64,000 bases of DNA from Gamsiella multidivaricata (GCF_025024155.1 NW_026251778.1:120824-184823); one strand, 5' to 3'. Shown: positions 1-13,608, numbered from the stretch's first letter. Numbers and translations are program-made. Notes: generated by a model not told the origin, from the letters alone.

Positions 1-1347
1 CAGATAGCCGCGAAGATGTCCAAACTGCTCTGCCACACCAACCATGGCCATGAACGAAGAGTGCGTCGCCATAAACGTCGACTCGAGCATCTGAGAAAAG
101 CCTCCAAAAGCGCCAACAACCGACTCGATCAGCTGGAAGGTAGGGGCGGTACCTTGTTCCATACGCTGCATAAGGGTCATATCCTCTGGACCCATGGGTC
201 CGTTCATGCCGTTCATGCCATTCATGCCGTTCATGCCGTTCATGCCCATCCTGTTCATGCCATATCCAGAGCCATATCCAGAACCATATCCACCATAGGA
301 CGAACCGTATCCACCGTAGCTTGAGCCGTACATGCTGCCCATGCCGCCCATGCGCGAGTATGGCGAGGAGTAAGAGGAGCCATAGGAAGATCCGTAACCC
401 ATGCCCATCCTGTTGTAGGGAGACGAATAGCTGGAGCCATAGCCAGTCATGCCGTAGCCAGACGAGTAGCCGGTGCCGGTAGCTCCGTATCCAGTGCCGG
501 CAGCTCCGTATCCCGTGCCGGCAGCTCCGTATCCAGTGGCAGCGCCTCCGTAGCCAGTGCCGTAGTTGTTCATGCCTTAATAGATTGGAAGAAAGGGGAA
601 GGAGAGGAAGAGTGAAGGAATATAAAGCAGGGAGAGTTGTGTGTGGATGGATGGATGGAAGGAGAGAGGGATGGATGGATGGGATGAGGGAATAAAGAGA
701 TGGAGTGGGTTAGTTGGCATGAAGTGACCCAGCAGACAAAAGTGACAGTCAGTCGGTCGGTCGGCCTCGGTCCCGCGTGCGAGTGGTGTGGGAGAGGGGG
801 AGCAAAAGTGGGCGACATCGGCTCCGGCTCGAGAAAAAACATTCGCCGCATTCTGCCCACATAGCCTGTCCCAACAACCCATTCTCCATAGGAGATCCAG
901 TAGGGGGGGGAAACAAAACAACATATCATGATTACGCCCGCATGTAAACACACACACACACGCACACAAACACTTTAGTGCGGAAGAGGGAAGTTCGAGA
1001 CAAGCCCGCTTGCAATGATCCATCCCTGGGGATCAACCACACACAGCCCAGAGAACCACTCAAGCAAATGGTGTCCAGTCCAAGGGTGGGCAAGTCCAGT
1101 TCATCCTGATGCTGCTTTGGAGTGTGATCGCATGGAAGGAAATGAAACAGTGCTCCTTACCTGGTCGATATCCAGTATTAGAGGCGGCGCCCATGGCTGG
1201 GGAGCGGGAAGGGAGTGCTGGTGGACCAGGGTCGGTCGTGTTGGAGGAAGCTGCAGGGACTGAGGACGATGCAGGGAGGGCGGGTAGAGGAGCCGAGGCG
1301 GCAGAGGGGTTTGCCTGTCTGGCTCTTTCCCAAGGCTTCTCTGGCAT
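1..1347 (-). CDS. PEX13: Peroxin-13, peroxisomal import docking protein (3' end outside window)
   Basis: Exons 1347-1161 and 575-1 (intron 1160-576, 585 bp, GT-AG, phase kept); the gene continues past position 1, so only the first 254 residues are seen. The protein opens with MPEKPWERA, and the KPWE motif near the N-terminus is typical of PEX13. A proline/serine stretch follows, then a long Gly/Tyr/Ser/Met-rich region (many GYG, GMNG repeats), then THSSFMAMVGVAEQFG, the conserved start of the membrane part. PEX13 sits in the peroxisomal membrane with PEX14 and receives PEX5/PEX7 cargo; the YG-rich region is linked in other species to a meshwork in the translocation pore (family knowledge). 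The C-terminal SH3 domain would lie beyond the window. The start ATG at 1347 is the first in frame. The large intron contains a CA repeat around 950-968. Confidence 0.9.
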
Positions 1348-3316
1348 GTTTCTGTCACAGGAAATGGAAAGTGGAGGGGAAGAAGAGTGGGGAGGGAGCA
1401 GAAGCGAAGGGAGAATGGAGGTCGAGGCAGGGGGATGAGAATGAAGGCAGAGGGATGGGGATGGGCAAGATGGATGTGTGCAGGGGGTTGGAGGGGAGAA
1501 GCAAGAAGAATATGATAAATGTACGATGCCTCTGGTGCCAGTGGAAGTAATGGGTCGAGTGGAGGACGAGATGTGGCTCAAAAAGACCTTTCCATCCCAT
1601 CGGAGTGCTCGTCTTTGCCCGGCCGACCGATTGAATATTTCACATGTGCAGCCAAATAAGGTTCCCATATGACACACCCGATGTGGAGAGAGCACATCCT
1701 TTGCCCGCCTACAGCACCTACAAATACCAGACCCTGCTGGCTGCCATTGGCTGCACAAGCACGCGTAGGGCAGTCCGGCGCCGCTTTCTTTTATATCCCA
1801 TCACTTCAGCCAGGGCAGCGGTATGTTTACGAATGACATACCAAGGCAGGGCCCATGCATCTGCGTGGCTGCATTTGCACCTCAATCTGCATGCACCAGT
1901 CGCGCTCGATAGTAGGTCTGAGAGATTTTGCATCGCAACAGCATCTTGTCGATGCCACATCCTCAGCATAGAGGTAACTTTGATGGCTTTGAACGCGAAG
2001 AATATGTAGGCAATAGGTCTCTCCTGCTATCCCTTCTCATATCTAGTCTACTCTTTAATCCACTTGTCCCTTGTCCCCTGTAATTTACAATAACTGCCAA
2101 AGGATCACTCACCCATACTCGCACATGCAAATCCTTGTAGAGAAAAGAGACAGGGGTCATGGAGAAACAAGGAAACAAATGGATGGAAAGCGTGTCTATG
2201 AGAGTAGGGAGGGCGGGTACGTGCGGCAGAGAAAAGTGGCAATACAATATAGCAGCATCCTTTCTTCTTTACTCACCTAACAAATAACCTCGGGCACATA
2301 CATATACCGTCATGAATTGTGCATGTTATGCCTCAGTACTGGACCGGGGTGTGCGTTGGTAACAAAGTTATCCACAAAGATGCTTGTTGGTTCCAAAGTT
2401 TGTCTGGTCAGTGCTGTATATGATGCGAAGCTTGCCAGCCGCGTAATGCACTTTGAGTGCACGACAAACAACCAGTCCAGTTGATTTTAAGCAATGACGA
2501 AAAATCAAACAAGGGCAAGGAGGACATGGCTCGTATGATAATCGCAAAATCGTTGCTTTGGCGAGGTTGAAAGCGGAGAGATGGGAGCATCGAAAGCACT
2601 CGATAAAGAGTGAGCGAAGGAGCATAAAAATACCACTGACGTTGGTGTGGTGACTTGTATGCAGGACAGGCGTGCAAATATCACCCATGCTCTTCTGCAT
2701 CCATATAGTTTTTTTTCTTTTGCCTTGAAGAATGTGGAAATGGTCGCGTCTGTCTGCAGAGGGAAAAGCGCTTTGAAAGAAAGTCTTGTCATTACACATC
2801 ATGACAATTGTTTTCTGGGGCAGCATTGTTCTCGCCTTTTTTTTCACATTCATTGGAAATTCGTAGCAATTGCGGTAGAGACTTTACACGTTGTGCAGCG
2901 CCTAAAAGGATTCAGGAGGGGGAAGAAGCAGATATGTCGCGCGGCGCCTAAAGATGGGACTCATGACGAGCCCTTGGCTGTCCAAGAGAAAGTGAAAAAA
3001 ACGGGGATAACTCAAAATGCAATAAGGATCTGGAAGTGAATGAAAAGGCAGTTCAACCTCCATGCTTTCTCCCTTTTGGCTGAATATACCCTTGTTCGCT
3101 CACTTTGTCGTCTCCTTCCCTCTGTTCTTTCCTGCCTGCACCTCAACACTCGCTGCCGCGCGCTCTATTGTCTTTCCCATCTGCCTTTGTTGCATTATAG
3201 CCCTCTCTCCCTTTTTGCCCTAGTTATTACACGAAAGAGAGAAACGGTGAGCATGCTGTTGATTGTCCTGTCCATATCCTCGCTCCCCTTGGACTTCCTA
3301 TTATCCTGCCTCCTCT

Positions 3317-3355
<39 letters not shown>

Positions 3356-5648
3356 CGCCCTCTTGCCCTCTTCCTTCGCTCCTCACTGTCTCGCTCCCCC
3401 ACGCGAAAGCTGTAAGGCCCGCATTTGCTCCGCTCTTCTTTCTTTTACTTCGCTCGTCTTTGTCAATCCATCCATACGTTCTTCCATCACTATTTTTCGT
3501 TTATCAACCACCCCAGTTCCATCCCCTCGCGTAAAGCTCACGCGGTTTAGTCAGTTTGAGGATCCTTAGTTTTCGTTTCCGACTTTATCTGCTACATCTC
3601 TCGAAAAATCACAACTACTTTGGCCAATACTTTCTCCACATTTACGCATATCACAGCAAACTCTCTGCCAGCTACATACCACTCCACCTCTGGGTTAGCT
3701 GGATAACCGGAGTGTTTGTTCACGTTCTCCACGCCTTCTTTCATTACTCCGTTTCTTATCGACCGACACTTCACGTCTGGTTGTCCTGGTGGTCCTAAGC
3801 ATACCTGCCTTGTTCACTCACATTAACACCCTCTCCTGGTCCCTGTCACACAAACACGCCTCCGTTTCCCTCGACTGCCTCTTAGGGCCGTTGATCCTGT
3901 TAGAGTCTACCGCAAAGTAAGTTCACGAGAGAGAAGAAAGCACCGAAACATGCGCGCGCGGATCTCAGTCTAGGACAAAGAAGGGTTTTGCGCACGAGCA
4001 CATGAAGTTGGTGTCCTTGTGTCACCACCGGACAAGGCCTGACAACAAAAAATACCCGGCAGTGCCTCTGTGGCATTGTTACCCAATTGAATTTCGAGAC
4101 ATGCTTGTTTAGCTGTTTAGTCTGTGCAGTCCCGGGGTGCTCTCTTTTGTTCGTATTACATACACATACACATACACACACACAGACAACAGCAAACAGA
4201 CATCATCCAGCATTTCAGAGACAAAGGAACCGTGCCTGGGGTGTCTCTCCGACAAAGGGTGTGTCTTGAATGAACTCTGGCCAAGCGCATTCGCATCTGG
4301 ACAAACAGAACGTTCAGGCACCCTCCGTCCTCCCTTGCGAAAAAGCACACGGGGACGAATGAGACACGCCTAAACACACGTACGCAAATGCATTCACCAC
4401 TCACTTCACACCCACATCCACAACTACAAAGACACCCCCGCAAACAAACCCTGGAAAACGCGCATGCGCTTTCTTGTTCCACCCTCGCACACGTTTTGTC
4501 CTGGGTCGAGCTCGTACTTATTTTCCCGCCCTTAACCCGACTTGACTCTACTCCACTCTATGGCCGTCCACTTCCACACACGCACCCCCTTCACTTACTC
4601 TTTCAGCTTGACACTGCTCAATTGCGCGATGGGCGGATGGGCGGATGCCTTGTGAAATGGTCATTTTGACATGTACTCGCACACACGTCCCACACACTCA
4701 TTAAACAAAATATATGCCGGTGCCTATCCAAATTCGCGGGGCTGATCCAATTTCGCATTATACATCTTCAGATACGCTTTCTGCCGTTGCTCTGGGTACC
4801 GTTTTTGCTTATTCACATCCATGCTCATTTCATATTCCATTCGCCCATATTTCCTATGTTTTCAGTTAAGATTATTGTTTGGCTGAATAAATTGAAAATG
4901 AATTGAGTGGGTGTATAAACAATTGAAGCTGGGCTTCAAACGCACGGTAATCAAGAGGAGAGACATCTTCCGGACGTAAACAGCCCGGATCGACACCTGG
5001 GCTGCACGGGCACTCAGGGACTGAGCACCCTCTTTCTTTTTTTTTTTTTTTCTGCACTTGGCTACCTCTCTCTCTTCACTTCTTCACTCTTTCTTTCTCT
5101 TTCTTTCTTCTCTCTTTTCTTCCCTCACACGCGCTCCCGGCAAAAGCGTCCGTCCACCATCCTGTTCATGCATTCTTCCATCTCCCCCTCCCGTACCCCA
5201 TCCTCCAACTCCTCCGCCGCCTTTATTCCAACCGCAACAAAGTAAATAACGTAAAAAACAGGGTCCCTTTTCCCCGGCACATTAGCACAGTGCACACTCT
5301 TGGGACAGGCACACAGAACACAGAAGCAATTCATGCGGGTTTCTTCATTTCCCCTTCCATTGCTGGTCTACCTGCTCTTTTCCTTGTCTTTACCCTCACC
5401 GCACTTAAGCCCATGAATGCAGCTTCTTCTTGCCTTGGGGTGTGCTTTTAATCGTCTTTAATAATTTGTTCTATTGGCCCTGTGCAACCCGCAATATACT
5501 CACTCACCTGCCTTGTACCTCTTGTCCTCCCTTGCCTTGGATACACCACCACAGCTAGAGTTACACCACATCCTACTTTGCCTCCCACCTTCACATTCAC
5601 CTTAATAGCGACAACACTCCACTTACTCCCTAATTCTATTCCTAAACC
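1348..5648. other. 4.3 kb non-coding region between divergent PEX13 and kinase genes
   Basis: I see no supported gene. Reading frames here are short, rich in low-complexity sequence and lack recognisable motifs or splice-joined partners. It holds a T37 run (3319-3355), a CA-type microsatellite (about 4154-4187), a T run near 5039-5052 and long pyrimidine-rich tracts. It must contain the promoters of both flanking genes. Undetected non-coding RNA or untranslated exons are possible. Confidence 0.6.
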
Positions 5649-8600
5649 ATGGCTGCAATCGACATCGCAGGCGACCGCTATCACCATAATGTCCTTGCTC
5701 TGGATCACACTGACCGCGGCGCCAACAGCAACCACGCCTCGGCGTCAAAGCTGCTTCTGAACCAGGGTCGGAATGGGTTCGAATCCCGTCCGTCGCAGTC
5801 GGGCCGACGACGTGTTCATGATGAGGAGTCGAGGTCGAAGACTAGGTTCGGCAGCACAGATCGGAATCGTCCCAAGGACATCATGATAATGGCTGTTGAT
5901 GGAGATATGGACGATGTCTACGAGTACTACGCTTCTGTGCCTGGTGTTAACGACGCCACAATAGAAACATATGGGTATCATAGCACGAATGCACCTGCTA
6001 TGGTCCCATCCACCCCCGCCACCCCATCTGGATTCGACTTCCCTCTGCCCCCAGCCTTCTCTATTGAACAACACCACGATCTCCTGTCCCTTAACAACAG
6101 CATTTACAGCTGCACCAAAATACCCTCCTCTCCTCTTTTGTCTTCTTCCCGCCATCAATCCTCTCCCAAACACCTCGACCAATTCTCACATCAACAATAC
6201 ACCATGGCGCTACGCCGATCCCCCACCACCCTTGTTACACTCGCCCCCACCACCGAATACACCCTCCCCTCACCTCTACTCGCCGGTGATCGTGCCCATA
6301 TGGGTCGCAACAGAAACATACTTCCAACCTGTGCCAGCGATGTCTCCGAGGTACCATTCGACACCTTTGCTGAAGGGGAGATCCTGGACACTGACATGTC
6401 TGACACTGACGCCTGGGATCAACGTTCATCCTCCCAGCGCCACTACTCTGCCACGAACCTCCGCTTCGCAGGCGCCCGCTGTTCCTCCTCGACCCTTTAC
6501 GACGAGACTCGTCCACCCTCTAGTCAGGGATCATGGTCGCAACACACCAAAGACACCTTCTGCAACAGCCGAGAGGCCAGCCCAGTCCTCTTCCACTCCA
6601 AAGCACCCTTTCAGCTGCCCCAGAAGGAGCAGACCACTATGTGTACAGGCCATCAATCCAGCCAGCAGGCACAGCACATCACAGGCGACAGCGACAGCGC
6701 CACCTCTTTTGCAGATCGCCCCTCTTCCTGCTGGAAGACAGCAGCAGGACCAGCTGCGGGAACAGCGCGCTTAAAAATAGAACCCTCCACTCCCGTCCCT
6801 CCTCCTTCATCCTCCGCGGTCCTTCATGGCAAGGATAGCGGCGTCCTAAGCGCCAAGGGTTCATCCTCACCGCTCCGCTCTACACCCACGACTCCTTTGA
6901 CTCCGATCCCTACAGAGTTGGACAAGCCCACGAGGAATTTGATGATTTTTAACCAGATCCCTCGTCAGTGGCCCTCCTCCCAAGAAACGTTACACCAGAA
7001 CTACAATACGTCTATCAGCAAAAAGACACCAGTAAGTCATCATATTGGCCGTTAGTGCTCCATATGCTTTCCGCGTTCTCGAGCAAGATGGGTTATGCAG
7101 AATATTGCTTGCGGCAGGGTAGTGAGGAATGGGGTGGGAAAGGTGGTAAGAAATACGAGGGGTGAATGAAGAAAGCAGGGGAGGGAGGATGAAAAAGAGC
7201 GGGAAACCTGTTGTTGTTTGCTGCGAAGGCGTTCGTCAACAACAAAGGCTCTTAAAAAACGAACCAGGGCGGTGGATGGTGTTGCTGGATGCGGGTGGGG
7301 AGGATATAGCCTTTCTACTCCCTGCCCACAAGAGCGAGATGGGTGATTTTGGTTCTGCTTCGCATGCCGAGAGCTGGATGCAGATGCTTGACGTGCCTGG
7401 CTAGTCCCTGGCCTGCCTCTACTCCCACACCCCCTCTTTCAATCCGACCCCCTCCTTTCACTCGTCTTCTCCCCTCCCTCTTGCTATGCCCATCCGCCTT
7501 TTCCCCTTTGTTTCCTTGGAGCAGGAAAAGAGGGTGCTGCAGATGCATGCATGCATACTGCATATTGAAACGTGACACCGAACCTAATCCGACCTTCCCT
7601 ACTGTTACCAGATCGTCAAAGGGTTCGACACCGCGACTGCAGAGCGCATCGACCGCGTCATCAACAAGGACCGGCCGCTCAGCAGGGCTGCCAAAGAAAA
7701 GGTACAGCATTTGCTGCTATATTCTTTTCATTTTTTTTTTCGCGGACGACATGATCATTGAACTCGTCATGATAACACTTTTATTTTCTCATCTTCTGAT
7801 GTGGGTCTTCAGCTTGCAGCGGAACAAAAAGAAGCCGAACTGGAGGCAAGAGGGTTCTTTGACCCTGCTTGTCGCTGGAAGGGTCGGGATGTATACCCTC
7901 GTCCTGCAAATTGGGTCTACTGCCGCCGAGTAAGTTTCCCGAAACAAGTGTCCTATGCCCTGTGTCCTGTGTAAGGAGCCATTTACGAAGTAGACCTCAT
8001 CTAATATGAATTTGATTTATTTATTTATTTAATTATCTAGACGAAAAATAACTGGCTGGAAAAGTCCAAGATCCTTGCGGACCGATACAAGCTGTTCAAG
8101 GGCCAGGTACTCGGCAAGGGTCATCACGCAGATGTCTACAAGGGCATTGATTTGACAACGGGCCAGGATTTGGCCATTAAGCTCATCTACAAGACCATAA
8201 CCCGTCGTCTGGGATTCGTGAACGAAGACCCCATGCAGGAGGTCAAGAACAGGCGATTGCTCAACGAGGCCTGGTTCATCGACTACTTGAAGGATACTGT
8301 AAGTAGTCCCCCCTGTGTTTCTTTACTATAATGGCGAATCCTCGACACCTGAACTGTAAACTAAATAGCAAGCTTGCTCCTTGTCCTTGATCTAATAGCC
8401 CGGCATCTCCAAGGTGCTTCGCGTGGTCGAGACTACAACAAAGTTTTACTTTGTGATGGAACTCGCACATTCGGACCTGAACTCGTACTCGAACGGCATC
8501 AACATGCGCGAGGAGGAGATCCGTCATATTCTCAAACCAATCTTTGAGTGCCTCAAGTACGCACACAGCCGCGACATCACCCATCGCGATATCAAGGTAT

Positions 8601-9443
8601 AGCCTTTTCTATCCTCATTTCCTATAGTGTTCTAGTACCACCCTCGTACATTTTTTTTATTTATTTTACTAACCATCATTCTTCTATGTCCTCGTTCTAG
8701 CCCGAAAACATTCTTCTCAGGACACGAAAAGACTGGCTGCAAGGCAGTACCATCCACAGCAGCGGTTTTGAAAGCCTTAGCCCTACCTTCCTCACCTCAC
8801 AGGCCACTCATTCGCAGCCCATGCATATGACCGATGACAATTCCAGCATGTTCAGCAATACCTTCGTGAATGAACCCTCGTACATAGAAATGGATGCGGT
8901 AACGACCGATGGTCGTTCGTCCATGGACTCTGCAACACTGTACCACTATGACCACAGATTCGATGCCACGCTGGCGGACTGGGGTCTGGCGGCCGAGCAT
9001 GACTGCATTAGTGGCCGCAAGCCTGTGGGCACGCCCTTGTATGCGGCGCCGGAGGTTGTGAGGAAGATGAAGAGGATCAGGAGGAAGGAGTGGATTAATT
9101 ATCGGGCGTGCGACATCTGGAGCCTTGGAGTTACCATGTTTGTTGTGTAAGTCTTCAGAAGTAGAAACGAATGTAATCATTGTCCCGACGATGAACATGC
9201 AGCTGATATTTATTGCCTTTTTTTTTTTTTTTTTTGTTATTCGATACAAATAGTGCCAGTGGTATTTACCCATATCACACACAGGACGCCCTCGAGGCCC
9301 AGTCGCCACCCAACTGGGCCGCACTCGAGTCCTCGGGCATGTCAAAAGAGTACATTGCCCTCACGCAGAGGCTCATGAACCTCACGGCCGAGCTCCGTCC
9401 CTCGGCTGAAGAGGCCTGCAACGATCCGTGGTTGCAGGGTTAA
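5649..9443 (+). CDS. Protein kinase with DWG instead of DFG and an enlarged catalytic segment
   Basis: Exons 5649-7031, 7612-7701, 7813-7929, 8041-8298, 8399-8596, 8701-9146, 9254-9443; all junctions are GT-AG and in phase, giving 893 aa. Residues 1-461 are a Ser/Pro/Thr-rich, probably disordered regulatory tail. The kinase domain follows: glycine loop GKGHHADV (555-562), AIK lysine K577, catalytic HRD with D680, PENILL, then about 85 residues before DWG (775-777), where kinases usually have about 15. GTPLYAAPE and DIWSLGVTMF follow, and the domain ends close to the C-terminus. The catalytic Asp, Lys and Asn are present, so activity is plausible. DWG replaces the usual DFG. I do not recognise the subfamily. 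The ATG lies in a good context (ccATGg) and ends the long upstream non-coding region. The first intron is 580 bp. Confidence 0.88.
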
Positions 9444-10022
9444 AAAAAAAAAAAAAAAATCCCAGCTACAACCCCAGGACCAAACGCTTCTTCCTCCCCT
9501 CGCCAAGAAGCTCAAGCTTCGTTTTCACCATCTACCTTGTCTATCTTATGCGCTACCTCTGTTTTTCTTTTAGCATTGTACCTTCGTCGTTTATGTATCC
9601 TTTTAGTTCTTTTTTCTTCTTCTTTTACTTTTTATGCCATTTTCTGCGATATTGTCATTATTCCTGATTCTTAGCAATTTCCGCAACCGTATACCAGCCA
9701 TGGGTTTGGGTCCCCATGGCACAAATAATGTCCCTTCACTATTACCGCTATCAACGCCCACGACTTTCAAGTTCTTAATACCAGAAAAAAAACATCATTT
9801 ATCACTACCTTAATAATAATGACAAAAAGTGCTTCGGGATGGCCTTTGTCGATTGTACAACAAAAAAAAAAAATACTATGGATCTGTGTTTATGTAGGAG
9901 AAAAATGTGTATGCGTTTCATGAGAGGTATGGACTACTTGGTCTATGTTCGAAAGGATCTTGGACTATGGCATAATACTCGACGCTGGGGAACCGGGGGG
10001 GCTGTAGTTCGTGGTCACTGCG
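9444..10022. other. Intergenic space between two convergent 3' ends
   Basis: The kinase stop (9441-9443) is followed at once by an A17 run, then T-rich DNA. Nothing coding is supported before the stop of the opposite gene at 10023. It presumably holds both 3' untranslated regions. Confidence 0.6.
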
Positions 10023-12993
10023 CTAGCTACTACCGTTGCCGTTGCCGTTGCCGTTGCCGTTGTTACTACCGTTGTACACCATTGCCCTCCCCGGGTTCAA
10101 AAACTGTTGACTCCTCGATCGATCCACCCCACCGGACAACCCTACTCCTGATCCCGACCCTGGCTTGGCGGTTCCATCGGTGATTTTGTGACTTGAAGGT
10201 CTCGATGGTTGTATAGGCGAATACGAATACCTGTCTCCCGTTCTCGCGGGCCCGTTCTGGCCGAGACTAAACTCCGAGGTCGACCGTCTCAGGGGGGACC
10301 CTTCCGCGCTGGCGATACTCCCTCCCGCACCACGGTGTATGCTACTGGCTCGAGATCCACTCGCTACGCTCATGGACTTGCAGCTGGCCCCGTCTGAGAT
10401 GACCATGCGAAGCTGTGAGCTTGTCGGGGAGGCGTATTGGAATTTGGGGAGTGGTGTAGGTGCAGCCGCGAGTCCTGCAGCGAGCAAGTCAGTAGATGAG
10501 GGGGCGGTCGGACTACCCCTGAGGTCATGGAAGACATCGGGGGCGATCCCCTGTCGATATTTAGATCGTGAGCGGTCATCAACGATCGAGCCCCTCAGTC
10601 GGTACTGAATCGACTTGTCAGCGCCGCTGCTACCGTGGAGTCCTGCAAGGCTGAATAGACTGGATGAGAGACTTGAGTTCTTGTGGAGTTGAGAGCTAGG
10701 GTTGTGGAAGCCGGTGGTGGTGGTGGTGGTGGCGAGGGGGTGTTGTTGCCGCAGTTGCTGGGTTGGGAAGGTTGTGGGTGGGGTTTGGGTGGCGACAGCG
10801 GAGGTGGTTTTTGTTTGCGAGACCGAGCTGTTCGAGGACTTCTTGACGCCGCGACTGAGCATGTCTGAGAGGAAGGAGTTGGACATGGCTCGGGTACGCT
10901 TCTGGGAGCTGACGTGTTCGGCAGCATCGAGCATCTGGGTCAGGTAGCGCAATTGGACGTAGTTGATCGTCTGAGAGATCGCGATCGCCGCATTCTAGTA
11001 GAGGAATTGAAAAAAAAAAGGATACTGTTCAACATGCTACCTTCATTTAAACCGAATGTCTACTCCATGCTCTCTTTTTTTTTTTTTTTTTTTTTTCGTT
11101 CAGTTCAGCTTACATTGATCTCGGTGGAGAGGTGAGTAATCTTTTGGCCCGTCACCAAAGATTGTTCCTTCAACCGTTCGTTCTCCTCCAAGTACGTCCG
11201 GTCCATGTTTTCGCCCACCAACAACTCCTCTGAATGGAAGTGTGCCGCAGGTGTAGGATCGGGTTCTATGCCTGCACCTTGAAGCTGTTTCCTGAACGCC
11301 TCGTTTGCCACCTGCAGTTGTTTCACTGTGTCGAGCAACGAATTCATTTTCCCAACATTGGCCTCTGTTCGACTGTTCTCCAGATCCTTGAGCGTCTTTT
11401 CCAAAGCGCCGTATTTCTCTGGGGGGTTTTTTTTTTTAAAAAAAAAAAGAATCCGTAATACCAAAAGCAAATACAACGAGCGAGCGTTAGGGAACCCATT
11501 TTTTTTTTTTACCATCACTTACTCATTCTTCGCTTTCTCATCCTGAGACTGACCTTCCCAACGCTCGCGTTCGTAGTGTAGTTGATTCTGTGCGGACGAA
11601 TACTTCTTTTCCCATTGCTTGGCTTCCCGGGATGCGGCCTCGTACCGCTGACGGTAGTCGAGTTCAACGTTACCGAGACCTCCTTCCAGTGTCGAGGCCG
11701 CAATGCTAGGGTTCAAACTTCCTGGTGGCATAAACGTCGTCGTCGTCAAACTGAGTGTACTCGCCCTATACAAAAAAAAAAAAAAAAAAATCAGTTCGTA
11801 TCGACATCGTAGAAAAAGGGGATATTAGGGATCAGGGGCGGCCGGCAGTACCACATTCATACGATGGGGATATGAATGCGTTCAAACAATGAGACATACC
11901 GCTTGCGTAATTTGTCCTGGGTTTTCGGAGGCGTTGCGTTGGCGACAACAATCTGGGCCAGCTCTGACGTCTCGGCAGCAGAGGGGGTCTTGAACTGAGC
12001 ACTGTTGATGCGCCTTCTTGGTCTAAGCTCATGTGCAATGATAAAAAAAAAAAAAGCTAAGAAAATAGAACAAGACGCGTTTTTTTTTTCTCCCTTGTGT
12101 CTAGCTAGGTCGGAAATATGATTGGCCAGACATACTCGCGCAGCTTCTGTGGGGGTGCAGTTGAAGACGACAAAGAGCCCGAGCCGCCATTTCTAGTCGC
12201 AACAAAAAAAAAACGCGAAATTGAGTGAGCTCACAACAAATCTCACTTCTCGTTGATGCACCGTTACCTGAAGAAACCCCCAGCACCTTGATTTTTACCT
12301 GGATCCTGATTGCGAACTAGCTGGCGACTGGCGGGATTGGAGCCTCAATGATGGAGCTGAAGAACCTCCTTGATATCCAAAATTGCTGCTACTCATGCCG
12401 CTGTTGTAGCTGTTGGGTTGCTGCCCCGGAACAGTACCGGCCCCAAGTCGCACTCCTGGGCGTGTGTGCCGGGACGTTTTCAATGGACTCGATTTCGTTT
12501 TGGCCGCCGCCAACGCCTCGAGTTTCGAAAACAGTTCATCCTGTGATTGTTGAAACGTCTTTGGCGCCTCTGGTGTCTGTGTCACATCCGTACTCATTCC
12601 CATGCCCGCTCCCATCCCCATGCCCATCCCCATCCCCATGCCAATCCCTGCTGCGTCCGCCAGTGGAACCATCCTTCGTGTCTGAGGATTTGTGATGTCT
12701 GTCTGGATAGATGGGGCTTTAATGGAAGGGGGTCCCACCATCTTAGATACAGACTGTGGCGTAGATGATGCTGAGGGTGTAGTTGTGGGCTTGACGACTC
12801 CATTGAATTGACTAGATGGACTGAAAGATGTTGTTGCTGGTACTTTAACAGGCTTCCGTTTGAGGAAGGATGAAGAAGCGGATGTGTGCTGGGAGGATAT
12901 CTGGGCTCGTAAAGCAGCAGTGGCATTTTGTTCGGCGACCATGGAGGATGAGGCCGAGACTGTGGCAGCTGGTTGTTTACTGGTGATCGCCAT
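10023..12993 (-). CDS. Uncharacterised coiled-coil protein with disordered ends
   Basis: Exons 12993-12299, 12192-12136, 12022-11900, 11765-11554 (preferred end), 11418-11114, 10994-10023; 787 aa. Residues 1-290 are Ser/Thr/Pro-rich with a Gly-Met repeat (GMGMGMG). Residues about 310-465 are charged heptad-rich coiled coil, including YRQRYEAASREAKQWEKKY and ENSRTEANVGKMN. The last 320 residues are again disordered and end in (Asn-Gly) repeats encoded by a CCGTTG array near 10035. No catalytic motif is visible and I do not recognise the family; a cytoskeletal or scaffold role would be a guess. One junction is odd. The strong GTAAGT donor at 11522 breaks the frame into exon 5, whereas the weaker GTCAGT at 11553 keeps it, so I use the latter. 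Homopolymers in several introns make assembly errors possible. Confidence 0.75.
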
Positions 12994-13608
12994 CGGGTTG
13001 TCGTCAAGAAGGATGGTATGCGGGGGGAGAAGGGGAGGGGTGTTCGTCCTTCACTAGAGAATTATGATTCTAGGATGGATTGAGGGGGTATGGAGGGAGG
13101 ATACGCAGGAGGAGGAGGAATAGGAGAGAAGAAATGAGATAAAGGGAGGATATCGTAGAAAAGAGATTGCAGGATGGGGAACGAAGGCGAAAGAGACATG
13201 GTGCCCGGACGATGGACCAAGGATCAAGGGAAGAATCCTTCGTTGTGGTTGCGATGATAACATCGCGCGCACTTTCAAACCCGACTGTTTGACTGCTGAG
13301 TGCATTCAACAGAAAAAAGTGCCGCTTCTTAAGGGAAGGTACCGATAAAGACACAGCCGCAGGCATCGACATTGACATCAACATGGATCGGGATGTTGTG
13401 GAATATCGAATGCCTCATAATACTTTTACCGCTAGATCTCCTTTACATTTTCTCTTCTTTCCTTTGCAGATCCAGTTTCAACGTCTTTTTTATAGTTCAC
13501 AGGGCCCCGGTGAGTGCACGCCCAATGTCTTTATTGTACAAATCTTTGCTATATTACAGTCGTTGAAGAGGGATGCCGGATGGTATTCATTATCCATGCA
13601 AAGCAGGG
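12994..13608. other. Intergenic region upstream of the coiled-coil gene
   Basis: Purine-rich on the plus strand (about 13015-13200). It separates the ATG at 12993 from the ARP6 stop at 13609, both on the minus strand. I see no coding signal. It should carry the promoter of the coiled-coil gene and the ARP6 3' end. Confidence 0.5.

Noticed and set aside
2368..2853. 161-codon open frame on the minus strand
   Set aside because: No motif, no good start context, cysteine- and histidine-scattered composition and no splice-joined neighbours.
5774..5790. GGTTCGAATCC, an exact match to the tRNA gene B-box
   Set aside because: It lies inside the kinase coding exon, and no cloverleaf, A-box or acceptor stem can be built around it.
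8899..8957. Possible 59-nt intron inside the kinase insert
   Set aside because: Its removal would shift the frame just before DWG, whereas reading through keeps the domain.
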